Positions 41,946 to 52,810 of a stretch of 64,000 nucleotides of DNA are shown here, piece by piece. Location of the stretch: positions 403,910-467,909 of the forward strand of contig OZ025718.1 of assembly GCA_964019335.1 (NCBI GenBank), written 5' to 3'. The notes beneath the pieces are model-generated. The model saw only the letters and a list, made by a program, of their open reading frames with translations, made no database searches and had not been told where the DNA came from. Position 1 is the stretch's first letter, and every line of letters begins with the position of its first letter. The translations under genes and the position numbers were made by a program. This DNA comes from Diplonema japonicum (Eukaryota > Euglenozoa > Diplonemea > Diplonemida > Diplonemidae).

Positions 41946-44474
41946 TTACTGCTTCAACTTGGCCATGTCGTCCAGGGCCTTGTGGATATGCTTCATCAAC
42001 CTGTCCGAGTCAGTGTTCTCCGCGAACCTCTTTGACGAAACATGGAAGTAGAAACGCTTGTCCCCGCACAGGCAGTATGACACCCCGTAGCCATTGTCAG
42101 CTGCAGGCCCGAACCCTCCGCTAGGGGTGTAGTAGGTGTCGCCAGTATCGCCATGCGGCCATGTTCCAGGTGGTAGTTGCCTCTGCGGCACCTGTGAGGT
42201 GGACAGCTTCCATGGTACGCTGAGTGCGTTTGTGATAAAGGGGGCATCGATGCCCTTCCCCACTGCCACCACGTACAGTGCAAAGAGATGCCTGTCGACA
42301 CCTTTCCCAACCATGCACTCCTTGGACTGCTTCGAGTGTGCCTCCGATGCCGCCTTCAGTAGTCTCACCTTCTCGTCTCTTGTTGCTTCTGGGTCTTCCA
42401 GTGCCTTCACGAACGCGCAGCTCTCCTCCGAGCAGGATCTGATGGTTTCTGTCCTGCCCTCACTGAACAGCCTCGTCATGCTGCTCTCGTACGTCAGGTC
42501 GAACTGTCCTTGGTCCCTGTAATACGCCACTTGGAGCGCTAGTTGGATCCACGCGTCGGGTGAGCACCCCATCTTCTTCACCAACCCTTTCCCGTAGGCG
42601 TCGTGCTCCGTCACCACTAGGTCGAGGTCTGACATGGCCTTCCTTGCACTTCCCACCGCTGCTTCGATCTCTTCTTCGAGGGATTTGGGGATCCTCCAGG
42701 ACAGCTTCTGCGTCATGCGGAGCGATCGAGGCGATGCGCTGCTTCCGAGTGCGCCCTCTCTTCTGCTCTGCCAGCCGACGTCGCCCCATTTCGCCCGCCC
42801 TTTAGGCTCGATGTTCTCCTGAAGGTTGCCGTCCTTTGTATACACGAAGTCCTTGTTCCTCTGCTCCATGGCCAGCACCCACTCGAACAAGTGCGCGATG
42901 ACCGGTGCGTCTGCCCACGTGTGCTCGGTGTGGATCCCGATCCGCCCGTTTCTGTGCAGTGTTGTGATGTTGTTGTTAGCATACTTGAAAACGACGAAGG
43001 AGAAGGACTTGTCGGACCACCTGTTGGTGCCGTCGCTCATGAACAGCTCGCGGCCTGCGGTTCGTGTTTATTTTGTGTGTTTCATACTCTGGTCTGTAAG
43101 GGACTCGGGCTCCTTGTCATCCAAGTTCACAATGAACATGGCACGTTCCACCTGGTCGAGCGTCTGCCTGTTGTGCAGCCTCCCGTCCAGAAGGTACTCC
43201 TCACGGATAGCCGCCCACTTCGTGCGGTCAAGGGTTGTGAGGGCCGCGATGTTGCTGGGCCTGTCGGACTCCTGGTGCGCTTCGACGATGCCGCGCAGCA
43301 GTCTGAGGATCTCGTTGGGCTGCAGCAGGGTGTCGGTGTCCTGGGTGAAGGGGACCAACGAGTAGTACTGCCCCTTGTATATCACAATGATGTGCCTGGA
43401 CTCATCCATGTCCCACACCTTGATCCTGTCAGTCTCCCGACCCGGCACCCTCACGCTGTTAAAGGCAGACCTGTACTGGTTCATGCACAAGGGCACCAGA
43501 TTCTGGATGCACAGGGGCGGCAGGCGTTCCCTGTCGATGAGCTGCCTTGCTATGAGCCAGTAGTAGATTAAGCACGCCGCACGGGGGAGCTGTTTCCTGC
43601 TGGGGATGACCTCCTCGGCCCCGTCGCCGATGCCGTAGAAGTTGGAATTGATGAACAGCGAGCTCCTCCCCCTGAGGTACACGAACTGCACCCACCAGTC
43701 TGTGACGTAGTTCCTGCTTATCAGGGACTTCCTCCACAGGTATGACTGCAGGGTCGCCGCCACACCTGAGTCGATGAACTCCTTGGCGTCATCCTGCAGC
43801 TCGTCGTACTTGTCCTCGTCAAGAAGGGGTTTCATCGACTGCAGGAACTTGCCAACAGAATCTTTCACTGCAGGAGGCTTCAGGGACGGGAGCGCGAACT
43901 GGAAAGCGTAGAGCAGAGGCTTCCCCGCCACAATGCCTCTGTTCAGGTACCCGTATTTGAGGCAGGCACCCCAGAAGGTTGTGAACTTGGACCTAGATCT
44001 GCTCTCGAAGAGCCAGCCGTGGTAGGACAAGAGGAGTCTAAGGAAAGTCTTCTGCAAGAAAACAACGACGAGGATGACACCCGCGGCCGTGTTGATAGAG
44101 AGGTAGACAACACGCAAGGGGGTCGGGAGGTACTGCGTAAAGGGGAGGCGGGTGTCGATCTTCCAGAGGGTCTCGGCGATCCTGCCGCTGCGGAGCCAGT
44201 GGGAAGTGGGCTGGCTGGAGACGTACCCTGCAAAACCACCGATGATGCCCACAACAAGACGGGGTCTCAAGGGCCACAACAAAGTCTGCACTTGCGTCCT
44301 CACCTCGTGCACGGCCCTCTTCAGGCCTTTCCAGATGAACCTAGGGTGTGGGACGTATAACACAAAGCCGTCACTGCTGACCGCTAGCTGCGTGCTGTGC
44401 AGTGCAGGGTCTACACGGAAGGAGTGCAGACCTATCGCCGGCACGGGGTGACATGCCGCGCGTGCCTCAGCCAT
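41946..44474 (-). CDS. CPT1: Carnitine O-palmitoyltransferase 1 type
   Basis: Exons are 44474-43088 and 43054-41946, giving 831 aa. A 33-nt intron (GTATGA...CCGCAG) contains an in-frame stop and would otherwise make this look like two genes. The N-terminus MAEARAACH and two hydrophobic segments (~55-75 and ~100-125) match the membrane-anchored CPT1 type. LLLSYHGWLFESR, FVYLRGRSSLFINSNFYG, catalytic His in HTEHTWADAPVIAHL, FDLTYESSMTRLF and LSTSQVPQRQ are all present. It transfers long-chain acyl groups from CoA to carnitine at the outer mitochondrial membrane. An upstream in-frame ATG (44540) is unlikely because a TTCAACAG acceptor lies 10 nt before 44474. Confidence 0.94.
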
Positions 44475-44484
44475 GTTGTTGCTC

Positions 44485-44500
44485 CTGTTGAACGATGTGA
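44485..44500 (-). promoter_or_regulatory. Probable trans-splice acceptor for CPT1 mRNA
   Basis: ACATCGTTCAACAG on the minus strand ends at 44485 and leaves a 10-nt leader GAGCAACAAC before the CPT1 ATG. Confidence 0.4.
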
Positions 44501-45576
44501 ATGCGGACACAAATAAAAAGTATGAAAACCACTGAAGCATCTCTCGAACGAACTTCCCTTTAGAGGGAAATAATGAGGAAGGACAGACAGTGCAGTCTGT
44601 TGCGCTGTGAAAGAAACATACTCCTGAAGGGGGGGGGGGGGGGGGGGGGGCTGAAAGAGGGGTGGCACATTTCTATTTTTTTTTCTTTCGAATTCACAAG
44701 TTTATACACCTAACCACAGGTTCTTTTATTTCACCAGGCCGTCCTCACTGTTGGGACGAACTTTCTGAATAGAAGTGAGTTGAGGGTGTTATACTTGCAT
44801 GCACATTCGCACAAGAATTCAAAGGAATTTCCTTGCAGGAAGTAGAAATCGTCGCATCATTGATGCCGAAGTTGCTCATAGAAGGAGAGAAAAATCGTTT
44901 CTATATGACTATGTCTTTGCTGTTCGCACGAGCAACAAAAAAAAAAATCTTTTTAGAAAAGCTGCGACTTTTTTTCTTTTTTCTTTTTCTTTTTCTTTTT
45001 CTTTTTTTTTTTTTTTTTTTTTTTTCGCTCGGCACAATGATGTGTTGCATATAATATGTGCTTACTAATTTCTTGAAAATCAAGCTACTTACTTTAGAGA
45101 CAAATAGAGGTCACCATTCCAGATTGGTTCCTTGATGGGAACACCGCCTGATACCGAAGGTGTGCTTTCGCCGGTTCCTCTTAACTTTATTACCATTAAG
45201 GGCAAGGAGAAAACACCTTAAGAAACCATAAGGCTAACCCTGGGGACACCTAGGAACCTAGGAATAAAAGAAGTCTACGAAATAAAAAGACTCGGGCATA
45301 GGCTGTGAATAGAAAAAAGAAAAAAAAAAAAAAAGAAACGCCGTGTGATTGTTATTGTTATTTGATATTATTATTTTTTTTTCTTTTTGCTCAACTTAAC
45401 TTTTCTTTTTTGATACGAGCCGTCAGAAGGAATTCCACAAATGGCCTTGGCGTGGGAACACAAACTCATAGTGAAAGACAAACCCACCCAGCCCTCTGGT
45501 GAAAGAAGATGCGAGGAAGGCCGGCTCGTGCACCACCGGGTTTATCAGTGGACAAGACAGGTTTTAAACAAGGAGG

Positions 45577-45622
<46 letters not shown>

Positions 45623-47101
45623 AGGATTTTTTTTTTTTTTTTTTTTTTTTTTAAAGCCAACCCGCAGCTATATAAACCCAGATGAATAGGGTTACTCTTC
45701 TGTCTTGGACTCTATCTATATTCCTCTTTTCTTCTTCTTCTTCTTTTTTTTTTTTTTTTTTTTCCCCTTCGTTTTATTATTATTATTATTATTATTTCCT
45801 TTGCTCGTTATTTTTTTGTCCCTCTTTTCGCGAAGATAGAAAAGAAAGAAGGGGGGGGGGGGGGGGGGTGGATACACACACACTGCACACATCATTAGAA
45901 CCATTAGACTAGCTGGGCTGACGCATAGTACAGGTATGGATCGCAAAAAATAAGAAGAAAAAAAAAGAGGCGACGTGAACAACTTACATGTGGTCATGTG
46001 CACACAGCTGTGGAGAGGCAGTGGTGGCAACACACACACTAAATGTAAGAAGGAGAAAGAAGAAGACAAAAAGAAAAAAAAGGGGGGGGGGAAACCGAAA
46101 TACATGATCATAAACAGAAAGAAGAAGAAAGGGCGGGAGAAGGAAGTACTTAAACGGCGGGCTGTCGATGTGAGGACAGCCTCACAGCCTTAACCGTAAC
46201 CGATAAACAAAACAATTCGATAAAGTTTCGGGGGGAGGAGGCAGGCGGGGGGAAGAGTCGAGAAGGAACTCTGTGGCTCGTGTCGATATAGCTTTAAGTG
46301 TGTGCAAAAGGATGTTTCTCGACCATTTGGTACCATTTCCATTACGCACCCACCCAGTCATGTGTCGTTGTGGGGAGTGATCACCCGCTCATACATAGGG
46401 TTGCAAAAAAAAAAAGGAAAAAAAAATAATAATAATAAGCCTGCTACAACGGTCCCCTTTGTATGATACTGGCTAGCGTTTCACTACACATTTCTGTGTT
46501 GTCAAGGAACAAAAGCAGCCCCCAACTCAAGAAAGAAGTTATTCTTTTTTTTTTTCTTGTCGCTTTCGCCGTCTTATCCTGGCTTTATAAATGGGACACC
46601 GAATCACAAACAGAAATAAAAAAAATAACAATAAAAATAGAGATATAACTAATTGGGGGGGGGGGGGGGGGGATTTACAGCAAGCAAAAGGGAGATAACG
46701 AAACTTTTTTTTCTTTTTCTTTCTTTTTCCCCCCCGTTCTTTCCACTTTCCCCGTAGTTACTTTTTTTTTTTTTTTTTTTTTTCCAAATTTTTTTATTTC
46801 TTTTTTTTATTTCCGCCTCGGCAAAGCTATTCTTCACACGACTTGCAGATAAAGGAAAAGGGAAAGTTAATACAAATAGGAAACAAGAGGGCGGAGACAG
46901 GGCTTGGAAACATCAGTACTATTTATGAAATGCCCTTCTCTCTTAGCCTATTGTGGGATGGGGGGTGTCATGGGGAGTTCGATCGCAAAAAAAAAAAAAA
47001 AAAAAGAAGAAGAAGAATGCTTTCGGTTGCTTAAAAACCGCCTGGCGTACAAGCAACTGGAAAAAAAAAAAAAAAAAAAAAAAGATAAGAAGAGAGCACA
47101 C
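44501..47101. other. Gene-poor spacer, about 2.6 kb
   Basis: G runs lie near 44629-44651, 45848-45868 and 46664-46681, with (TTA)n at 45775-45796 and an A-run followed by a T-run near 45578-45652. Islands of normal complexity (44700-44940, 45090-45260, 45420-45560, 46150-46420) have short plus-strand frames such as QEVEIVASLMPKLLIEGE (about 44836-44890) that may be decayed coding relics. I cannot support a gene. CCTAGGAACCTAGG near 45249 is a small inverted repeat. Confidence 0.45.
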
Positions 47102-50100
47102 TTACCAAACAGAGCGGGGTTCCACTGGTGGTGGTTGCAGTTGTTGCTGGGCTGCGATCTCCTCCTTGTTACGCTGCAGCTGCTGCTGCCTGGTATCGTA
47201 ACCCCGTTTGTTGTGCAGCCCGATGGTGACAACGATGAAGAGCACAATAGCTAAGTCAAGGATGCTTAACACGATTCCCAAAGAGTGCAACGCGTGCCCT
47301 ATCTGTTTCAGTCTTTCCTTGTCACACGTTATCCCAGGCACGCACAACTCGTCTGCGTTGGCCTCCTCGAAGATCCTCGAGCCGAGGTTCTGCTGCAGCA
47401 AAATGAATGGCTGCAGCAACGCACCCAAAGCACACCCCAGCATGCACATACGGTTCAGAATGTCGAATAGTGAGCACACGGCAAACACACTCCCAAAGAC
47501 CAGCGGTGCCAGCAGATACACCCAGCTCATCCCCGAGATCGCAAGAAACTCATCGTGCGAGCTGCACGCGTTGGGCAGCAGCTTGTCGACATCCATTCTG
47601 TACGGCTCGTACTCGTTCCAGTACGCGGAGTAGAACCCAAGAGACAGCAAGGACACCAAGATAATCGCAAAGGAACAACTCAAGATATACAGACGCGACC
47701 GTCGGCTGAAGTAGTTGGCGTCTGCCTCGTCTTCATCCAGTTTTTCCTCTTCGTCTTCCTCTTCTTCCTCCTCCTGTTCTTTTTCCAACTCCTCCGTTAC
47801 GCCTGCTCCATGCTCCTGGTATTCATGGTTGGCATTGTCTGCCCCCCCACCACGACCATTTGCACTACTCCTTTGTCTGTCACCACCTTTTTTCTTAGAT
47901 CCAAGTTTTGCGATGCCGCTCACCAAGGCGCCCAAGACCACATTGGCGCCCAACGACACAGCCGATGCGGCGCCTGCTGTCTGGACTGTTGCCGAAGCAT
48001 CCGCCAGCTCCTCGGGGGTGATCTCTTTCGGGAAGGCTGCTGTGTCTTCACCCGCAACCACTGCCACGGCAGCCTGTACTGCCTCGAGGACAGCTTCTAG
48101 TGCCTGCGGGGATCCTGGGTTGAGGGTGGGTTCTTGCGTTGGCGGTGCTTCTGTAGGTGGGGCCGGGGTGGGTGCAATTGTAGGGCCATGTGTTGCGGGC
48201 ACTGAGGTAAGAGGTGCAGACGTAGGCGGGCTTTGCGTTAATGGTGCTAGTGTATCGGGTCCTTGTGTGGGTTCGGCTGTAGGGGTAGGTGTTACGGGAG
48301 CAGACGTGTCGGGTGCAGAAGTATCAGGAGGCAGGGTGGGTGTCATTGCAGGGGCGGGTGTGTCGGGTGCCTTTGTAGCAGGTGGTGTCGTGTCAGGGGG
48401 TGCAGTGTTTGGAGCAAGCGTGTCGGGTGCCGAGGTAGGAGCTGATGTATCAGGACCAGGGGCTGGAGTGGGTGGCGATGTATCGGGTGCGGGCGTAGTA
48501 GGTACAGGTGTTGTACCAGGCACAAGGGTATCAGGTGCGGGAGTGTCAGGTGCAGGCGTGTTTGGAGCGAGTGTGTTAGGAGCTGGAGTAACAGGTGCTG
48601 GTGTATCGGGTGCCGGTGTAACAGGTGGCGTACCAGGTGCTAATGTATCAGGTGCTGGTGTAACAGGTGGCGTTACAGGGGCTAGTGTATCAGGTGCTGG
48701 TGTTACAGGTGGCGTAACAGGGGCTGGTGTATCAGGTGCTGGTGTTACGGGGGTATTCGGTACTAAGGTGCTCGGCGCAAGTGTATCAGGTATTGGCGCA
48801 GGGGCTGCTGTGTCAGGTGCGGGGGTTTGAGGTACGGGAGTATCAGGCTCAGAGGTATCAGGAGAAGGAGTATCAAGATCAATAGGTGCATCTTCGGGTG
48901 CATCGGGTTCAGAGGTGGCTGGTGCAGGTGTTTCGGGAATGGGTGTGAGGGGGCTAGAGGTTGGTGTCGCAGTAGGTGGTGCGTTTGTTGGTGGTGCATT
49001 TGTTGGTGTCGCAGTAGGTGGTGCATTTGTTGGTGTCACAGTAGGTGGTGCATTTGTTGGTGGTGCGTTTGTTAACGGAGGGCTGGGAGGGGTTAGAGTA
49101 GATGGTGCAATCGTTGGAGGAACAGGGGTTGGTGGGGCCAAAGTGGGCGGTGCTGGTGTTGGGGGTGCAGGTGTCGGAGGCGCTGGTGTTGGTGGTGCAG
49201 GTGTTGGTGGTGCGGGTGTCGGGGGCGCTGGTGTTGGCGGTGCGGGTGTTGGGGGCGCTAGTGTTGGTGGGGCAGGTGTTGGTGGTGCGGGTGTCGGGGG
49301 CGCTAGTGTCGGAGGAGCTGGTGTTGGCGGTGCTGGGGTGGGGGGCGCTGGGGTGGGCGGGGCCGGGGTGGGCGGAGCTGGTGTTGGGGGTGCAGAGGTC
49401 GGAGGTGAGGGTGTCGGCGGTGCAGGAGTTGGTGGTGCAAGAGTCGGTGGAGCTGGTGTTGGAGGTGCAAGCGTGGGAGGGGATGGTGTAGGCGGGAAAG
49501 GTGTGGGAGGTGATTGCGTAGACGGTGCGGGTGTTGGAGGCGCGTCAGTTGGCGGTGCATCAGTAGGTGGGGTTGTTGGAGGGGATGCAGTCGGTGCGGC
49601 CGTGTTTGGTGCTGGTGTGAGCGGTATCGAAGTTGGTGGTGCCTGTGTAGGTGGCGCCGGAGACGGAGGTGCAGCAGTGGATGGGGCAAGAGTGGGCGGC
49701 GCTTGGGTGGGTGGTGCTTGGGTAAGAGGCGCAGGCGTAGGAGGGGAAGGCGTTGGCGGAGAAAGTGTGGGAGGTACTGGTGTGGGTGGTGATATTGTGG
49801 GAGGTGCCGAAGTGGGCACTGCAGTTAACGGGGGATTTGTTGCCGGTGCCTGTGTTGGCGGTGATGGCGTAGGTGGGAACGGCGTCGGTGGTGCTGCAGT
49901 AGGAGGTGCAGGCGTGGGTGGGGCATTTGTTGCGGGCGCAGGGGTTGGAGGCGATGCTGTCGGGACAGCGGTAGGCGGCGCAGGGGTGTCCGGTGCCGAA
50001 GTTGAAGGAAAAGATGTAGGGACACTTGTTGGTTCCAACGTAACTGGAGGTTGAGTTGGAGGTGCCAGCGTGGGTGGGCTTAGAGTATCAGGTGCAAACG

Positions 50101-52753
50101 TGGCAGGATGGTCTGTCGGTGGGGCCGGTGTCGGCTGCGACGTCACAGGAATTGTCGGTGTGGGTGTCATAAAGAAAGGTGTCAGAGTAGGTGCAAGGGT
50201 CGGTGCGAACGTTGCGTTATCGAAAGACACAGGCATTGGTGTTGTCGCGGCAACAGCTGCAAGAATGGAGCTTCTAGAAGGGGAACACTGCTGAAAGGCA
50301 TAATCCATAGACTCACATGTTTGACTCCCCAGCGTTGCAGCTGTTGACGCGATGGAGTATTTCTCGCTGAGCGTGAACCCCACTTGACTGGATACGTTAA
50401 GCTGAGCTGACGAGACCATCATAATGACAGCAATAAGCACTTTGAAGTGCAGCTGGTACTCCAGCTTAGGGCCGGATATGAGCAACAGGCCTACAAGAAC
50501 GCAGCATTGGAGGACCTGAAAGACCTGTATCCACAGCATGACCCCGTAGGTGTTCGAGAATCTGTCCTTGCCCGTCTGGTCGAACTTGGTGAACATGGCG
50601 TCGTACCAAGTGGAGAAGGCGACAAAACCAATCATCCCTATGATGAGCATGAAGATGCCAAGCAGCACTGCCAAGAACTTCGAGAGAAAGGGGTACATCC
50701 GAAGAAGCGATGCGAGCAAAACCAACGGCTTCATCAGCTTTGCACAATCAACCTTGTCAGGCGGTGCAAAGTCCAACAGAAGCCCCTCGTCACCCAGATT
50801 GTTCTCCAAGTCACGGTCCATAGAAGCCATATTCTGCTCAGTGTTGCCGCTGTTCTCTGCGGCCATGGCTCCAATCCCAACGGCTGCTAACTTTAACGCT
50901 GCGCTTCTGCTAAGCCATTGTGGCTTTACCTTTTTTTCTATCCTCAAAAGTGCCTTTCCAAGTGCGATGTGAAAGTTCTCGAACAACTGGTGCACATCAC
51001 CATGGTGCGCGTCCAACAGCTCGTGCAAATCAGTAGAATGGTCGTTGGCCGTAGAGAGGGACTTGGTTGCCGTCTGTTTGATTGAGACGTTCGAGGCTCC
51101 CGGAAAGAGCTGGTGGAAAATCGCGTTCTGTGAATTGACAAGGTCCTCCATGACACTGCCTGTCGTATGCGGGGTTTCTTGGAGTGTCTCTGCAGAGACA
51201 ACCGGCACAAACACAATGTCGGAAATGGTACTTGGCAGTGAATGGTGCACAGTGGCAATAACTACATCCAACGTGGGCACCTTCACCCGATGCACATGCT
51301 CAATATAACTATCGAGGTCCAAGTCGATGCTTACTTCCCGTACGTTCTCAAGGCTGTAACTAGCTAGGAAAGAGTTGAGGGGCCCTTCGATCTGGCTAAC
51401 GATGTCCCGCAAGGCTGTCGGGACGTTCGTGGCCGCAGAGGTGTCGATGGTCAAGTCACCCAACATGTGTTTCACGCTTTGGATAAGATGGTTTTGCATC
51501 GAGCTGTCAAAGGTCAGCTCATAGATCTTGAGTCCTGCCTTGTCGGCAATGTTCCTAGCGATGAGAGGGACAATATCGTTGATGGAGCGCAGCTGCAGCT
51601 GAATGATGTCATTAGCCAGTGCGTCCTCGAGCTTCAGATGCTTCTTCATAAATGTGCCCGCCAACCTTTTTGTGGCGTCACAGATGCATTTCACCTTCAA
51701 GGAAACCTTTACATCTGCGAAGTCGATGTTGTTGATGGGTGCCGTGTCTTCCTCAGGTGGCGCTATTGCATGTTCCTTGATTTTTGTTATCACTGCGGGC
51801 ACCGTCTCCACATGCGCATTCTCCAAGCAACCCATGACGTCTGCGCTGTACTGCCTGATGTGCGTCACAGCTGCGGGAGATGCCACGTCCAGCGCCTTCG
51901 CACCGTTCACAATGGTGCAGACAATGTCCATGTCTATGTAGCCCAATTTTTTCTGCAGCTTGGCGTGCACTGAACTGATGAAGCTTGTAGCAAAGCAATT
52001 GACCTCCTCGAGCTGTGCTTCGTACAGCCTGCTGATCGTCGTCAGCAGCATGTCTTTGTACTCTTCAGGAAGATCCGAGTCCTCCAGCTGATGGAGCTGC
52101 GGCAGTATTGTCTGCATGCTGAGCTCGTCTTGCGATGCATCTTTGCACCCGCAGACATACTCTTTCACGATTGAGTTCATCTTATCATTCATGTCCAGCA
52201 TGGAGGGCACGCCGGGGGGCTCGTAGGCGTCAAAAGGCTTGTTGAGCTTCATGTTCGGGGGTGGGTGGAAGCCAAGCCATAAGAGAAAGACAAGGTGGAG
52301 GAAGATGGATGAAGGCACCAACGACAGCAAGATCTCGATGTTGGAGATGATGCTCATCTGGTTGAGGCATTGCAGCTTGTAGTGCATGTTGTTGAGGGTG
52401 GGCAACATGAATGCGAGCTGGAACACAGTAAGAGTGACGGATAGGAACACGTGGATAATATGCGTGCTCCACATCTTGAAAGGGCGTACCCCAGTGGCGA
52501 ACAGCTTTCCCGCCACAAACACGTTGAACAGGACGAAGTACCAATGCAGCAGGTTCATCGAGACAAACAGGTCTTTAGCCTCACCGCATGCCACACCTAC
52601 CCATTTGAACCAGAAGATGCCCCAGAACACGACAGCCGCAACAGACACAATGGTGTTAAGCCCCTGCACTATGATAAAGCCTGTAAAAAAAGATTTCCGA
52701 ATAGCGGCATCTCGCTTTTCTTTTTGGTCCATAAGAACCCTCCTGTGGTGCAT
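47102..52753 (-). CDS. Giant multipass membrane protein with Pro-Thr repeat domain
   Basis: A frame of 1,883 aa from ATG 52753 (a TTG two codons earlier is not used). Four membrane segments lie within residues ~20-160. A soluble helical region follows to ~660, three more segments at ~680-790, then a ~700-residue domain of A-P-P-T-P-type pentapeptides. An acidic/basic stretch (EKEQEEEEEEDEEEKLDED) and three to four C-terminal segments (~1695-1850) complete it. The repeat block would be an extended, possibly O-glycosylated stalk between membrane bundles. No family is recognised. Its start is 57 nt from the stop of the upstream gene, with TTTCATGTAG giving a 13-nt leader. The terminal TAA overlaps a GTAAGT donor-like site, so an alternative spliced end is possible. 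Confidence 0.8.
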   Translation of the reverse strand: MHHRRVLMDQKEKRDAAIRKSFFTGFIIVQGLNTIVSVAAVVFWGIFWFKWVGVACGEAKDLFVSMNLLHWYFVLFNVFVAGKLFATGVRPFKMWSTHIIHVFLSVTLTVFQLAFMLPTLNNMHYKLQCLNQMSIISNIEILLSLVPSSIFLHLVFLLWLGFHPPPNMKLNKPFDAYEPPGVPSMLDMNDKMNSIVKEYVCGCKDASQDELSMQTILPQLHQLEDSDLPEEYKDMLLTTISRLYEAQLEEVNCFATSFISSVHAKLQKKLGYIDMDIVCTIVNGAKALDVASPAAVTHIRQYSADVMGCLENAHVETVPAVITKIKEHAIAPPEEDTAPINNIDFADVKVSLKVKCICDATKRLAGTFMKKHLKLEDALANDIIQLQLRSINDIVPLIARNIADKAGLKIYELTFDSSMQNHLIQSVKHMLGDLTIDTSAATNVPTALRDIVSQIEGPLNSFLASYSLENVREVSIDLDLDSYIEHVHRVKVPTLDVVIATVHHSLPSTISDIVFVPVVSAETLQETPHTTGSVMEDLVNSQNAIFHQLFPGASNVSIKQTATKSLSTANDHSTDLHELLDAHHGDVHQLFENFHIALGKALLRIEKKVKPQWLSRSAALKLAAVGIGAMAAENSGNTEQNMASMDRDLENNLGDEGLLLDFAPPDKVDCAKLMKPLVLLASLLRMYPFLSKFLAVLLGIFMLIIGMIGFVAFSTWYDAMFTKFDQTGKDRFSNTYGVMLWIQVFQVLQCCVLVGLLLISGPKLEYQLHFKVLIAVIMMVSSAQLNVSSQVGFTLSEKYSIASTAATLGSQTCESMDYAFQQCSPSRSSILAAVAATTPMPVSFDNATFAPTLAPTLTPFFMTPTPTIPVTSQPTPAPPTDHPATFAPDTLSPPTLAPPTQPPVTLEPTSVPTSFPSTSAPDTPAPPTAVPTASPPTPAPATNAPPTPAPPTAAPPTPFPPTPSPPTQAPATNPPLTAVPTSAPPTISPPTPVPPTLSPPTPSPPTPAPLTQAPPTQAPPTLAPSTAAPPSPAPPTQAPPTSIPLTPAPNTAAPTASPPTTPPTDAPPTDAPPTPAPSTQSPPTPFPPTPSPPTLAPPTPAPPTLAPPTPAPPTPSPPTSAPPTPAPPTPAPPTPAPPTPAPPTPAPPTLAPPTPAPPTPAPPTLAPPTPAPPTPAPPTPAPPTPAPPTPAPPTPAPPTPAPPTLAPPTPVPPTIAPSTLTPPSPPLTNAPPTNAPPTVTPTNAPPTATPTNAPPTNAPPTATPTSSPLTPIPETPAPATSEPDAPEDAPIDLDTPSPDTSEPDTPVPQTPAPDTAAPAPIPDTLAPSTLVPNTPVTPAPDTPAPVTPPVTPAPDTLAPVTPPVTPAPDTLAPGTPPVTPAPDTPAPVTPAPNTLAPNTPAPDTPAPDTLVPGTTPVPTTPAPDTSPPTPAPGPDTSAPTSAPDTLAPNTAPPDTTPPATKAPDTPAPAMTPTLPPDTSAPDTSAPVTPTPTAEPTQGPDTLAPLTQSPPTSAPLTSVPATHGPTIAPTPAPPTEAPPTQEPTLNPGSPQALEAVLEAVQAAVAVVAGEDTAAFPKEITPEELADASATVQTAGAASAVSLGANVVLGALVSGIAKLGSKKKGGDRQRSSANGRGGGADNANHEYQEHGAGVTEELEKEQEEEEEEDEEEKLDEDEADANYFSRRSRLYILSCSFAIILVSLLSLGFYSAYWNEYEPYRMDVDKLLPNACSSHDEFLAISGMSWVYLLAPLVFGSVFAVCSLFDILNRMCMLGCALGALLQPFILLQQNLGSRIFEEANADELCVPGITCDKERLKQIGHALHSLGIVLSILDLAIVLFIVVTIGLHNKRGYDTRQQQLQRNKEEIAAQQQLQPPPVEPRSVW
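48120..50230 (-). repeat. 15-bp minisatellite encoding Pro-Pro-Thr repeats
   Basis: About 2.1 kb of degenerate 15-bp units (sense GCTCCTCCGACACCT-like) encode APPTP/APPTL/SPPTP variants. The densest, most regular part is about 49130-49460. Towards 48300-48900 units shift to APDTP and PPVTP variants, suggesting successive expansions. Confidence 0.92.
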
Positions 52754-52766
52754 GAACAAACAAGTA

Positions 52767-52784
52767 CTACATGAAATAACAAAA
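52767..52784 (-). promoter_or_regulatory. Probable trans-splice acceptor for the Pro-Thr gene
   Basis: TTTTGTTATTTCATGTAG on the minus strand ends at 52767, within the 57-nt gap between two genes and 13 nt before the ATG. A nearly identical TTCATGTAG precedes the ankyrin gene. Confidence 0.5.
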
Positions 52785-52810
52785 CTGGGGTGAGCCCATA
52801 AGGACCTCCT

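Noticed and set aside
41946-44540. CPT1 as two separate trans-spliced genes 27 nt apart
   Set aside because: A 33-nt GTATGA...CAG intron restores one continuous CPT1 across a conserved junction, so one gene is the better model.
45090-45260. Candidate 5S or spliced-leader RNA gene
   Set aside because: The island has small inverted repeats but no recognisable Pol III internal box, Sm site or known leader sequence.
48915-50054. Long plus-strand frame of Gly-Gly-x-Val repeats, collagen-like
   Set aside because: It is the antisense of the Pro-Thr minisatellite; the minus frame has flanking membrane domains and the plus frame has none.
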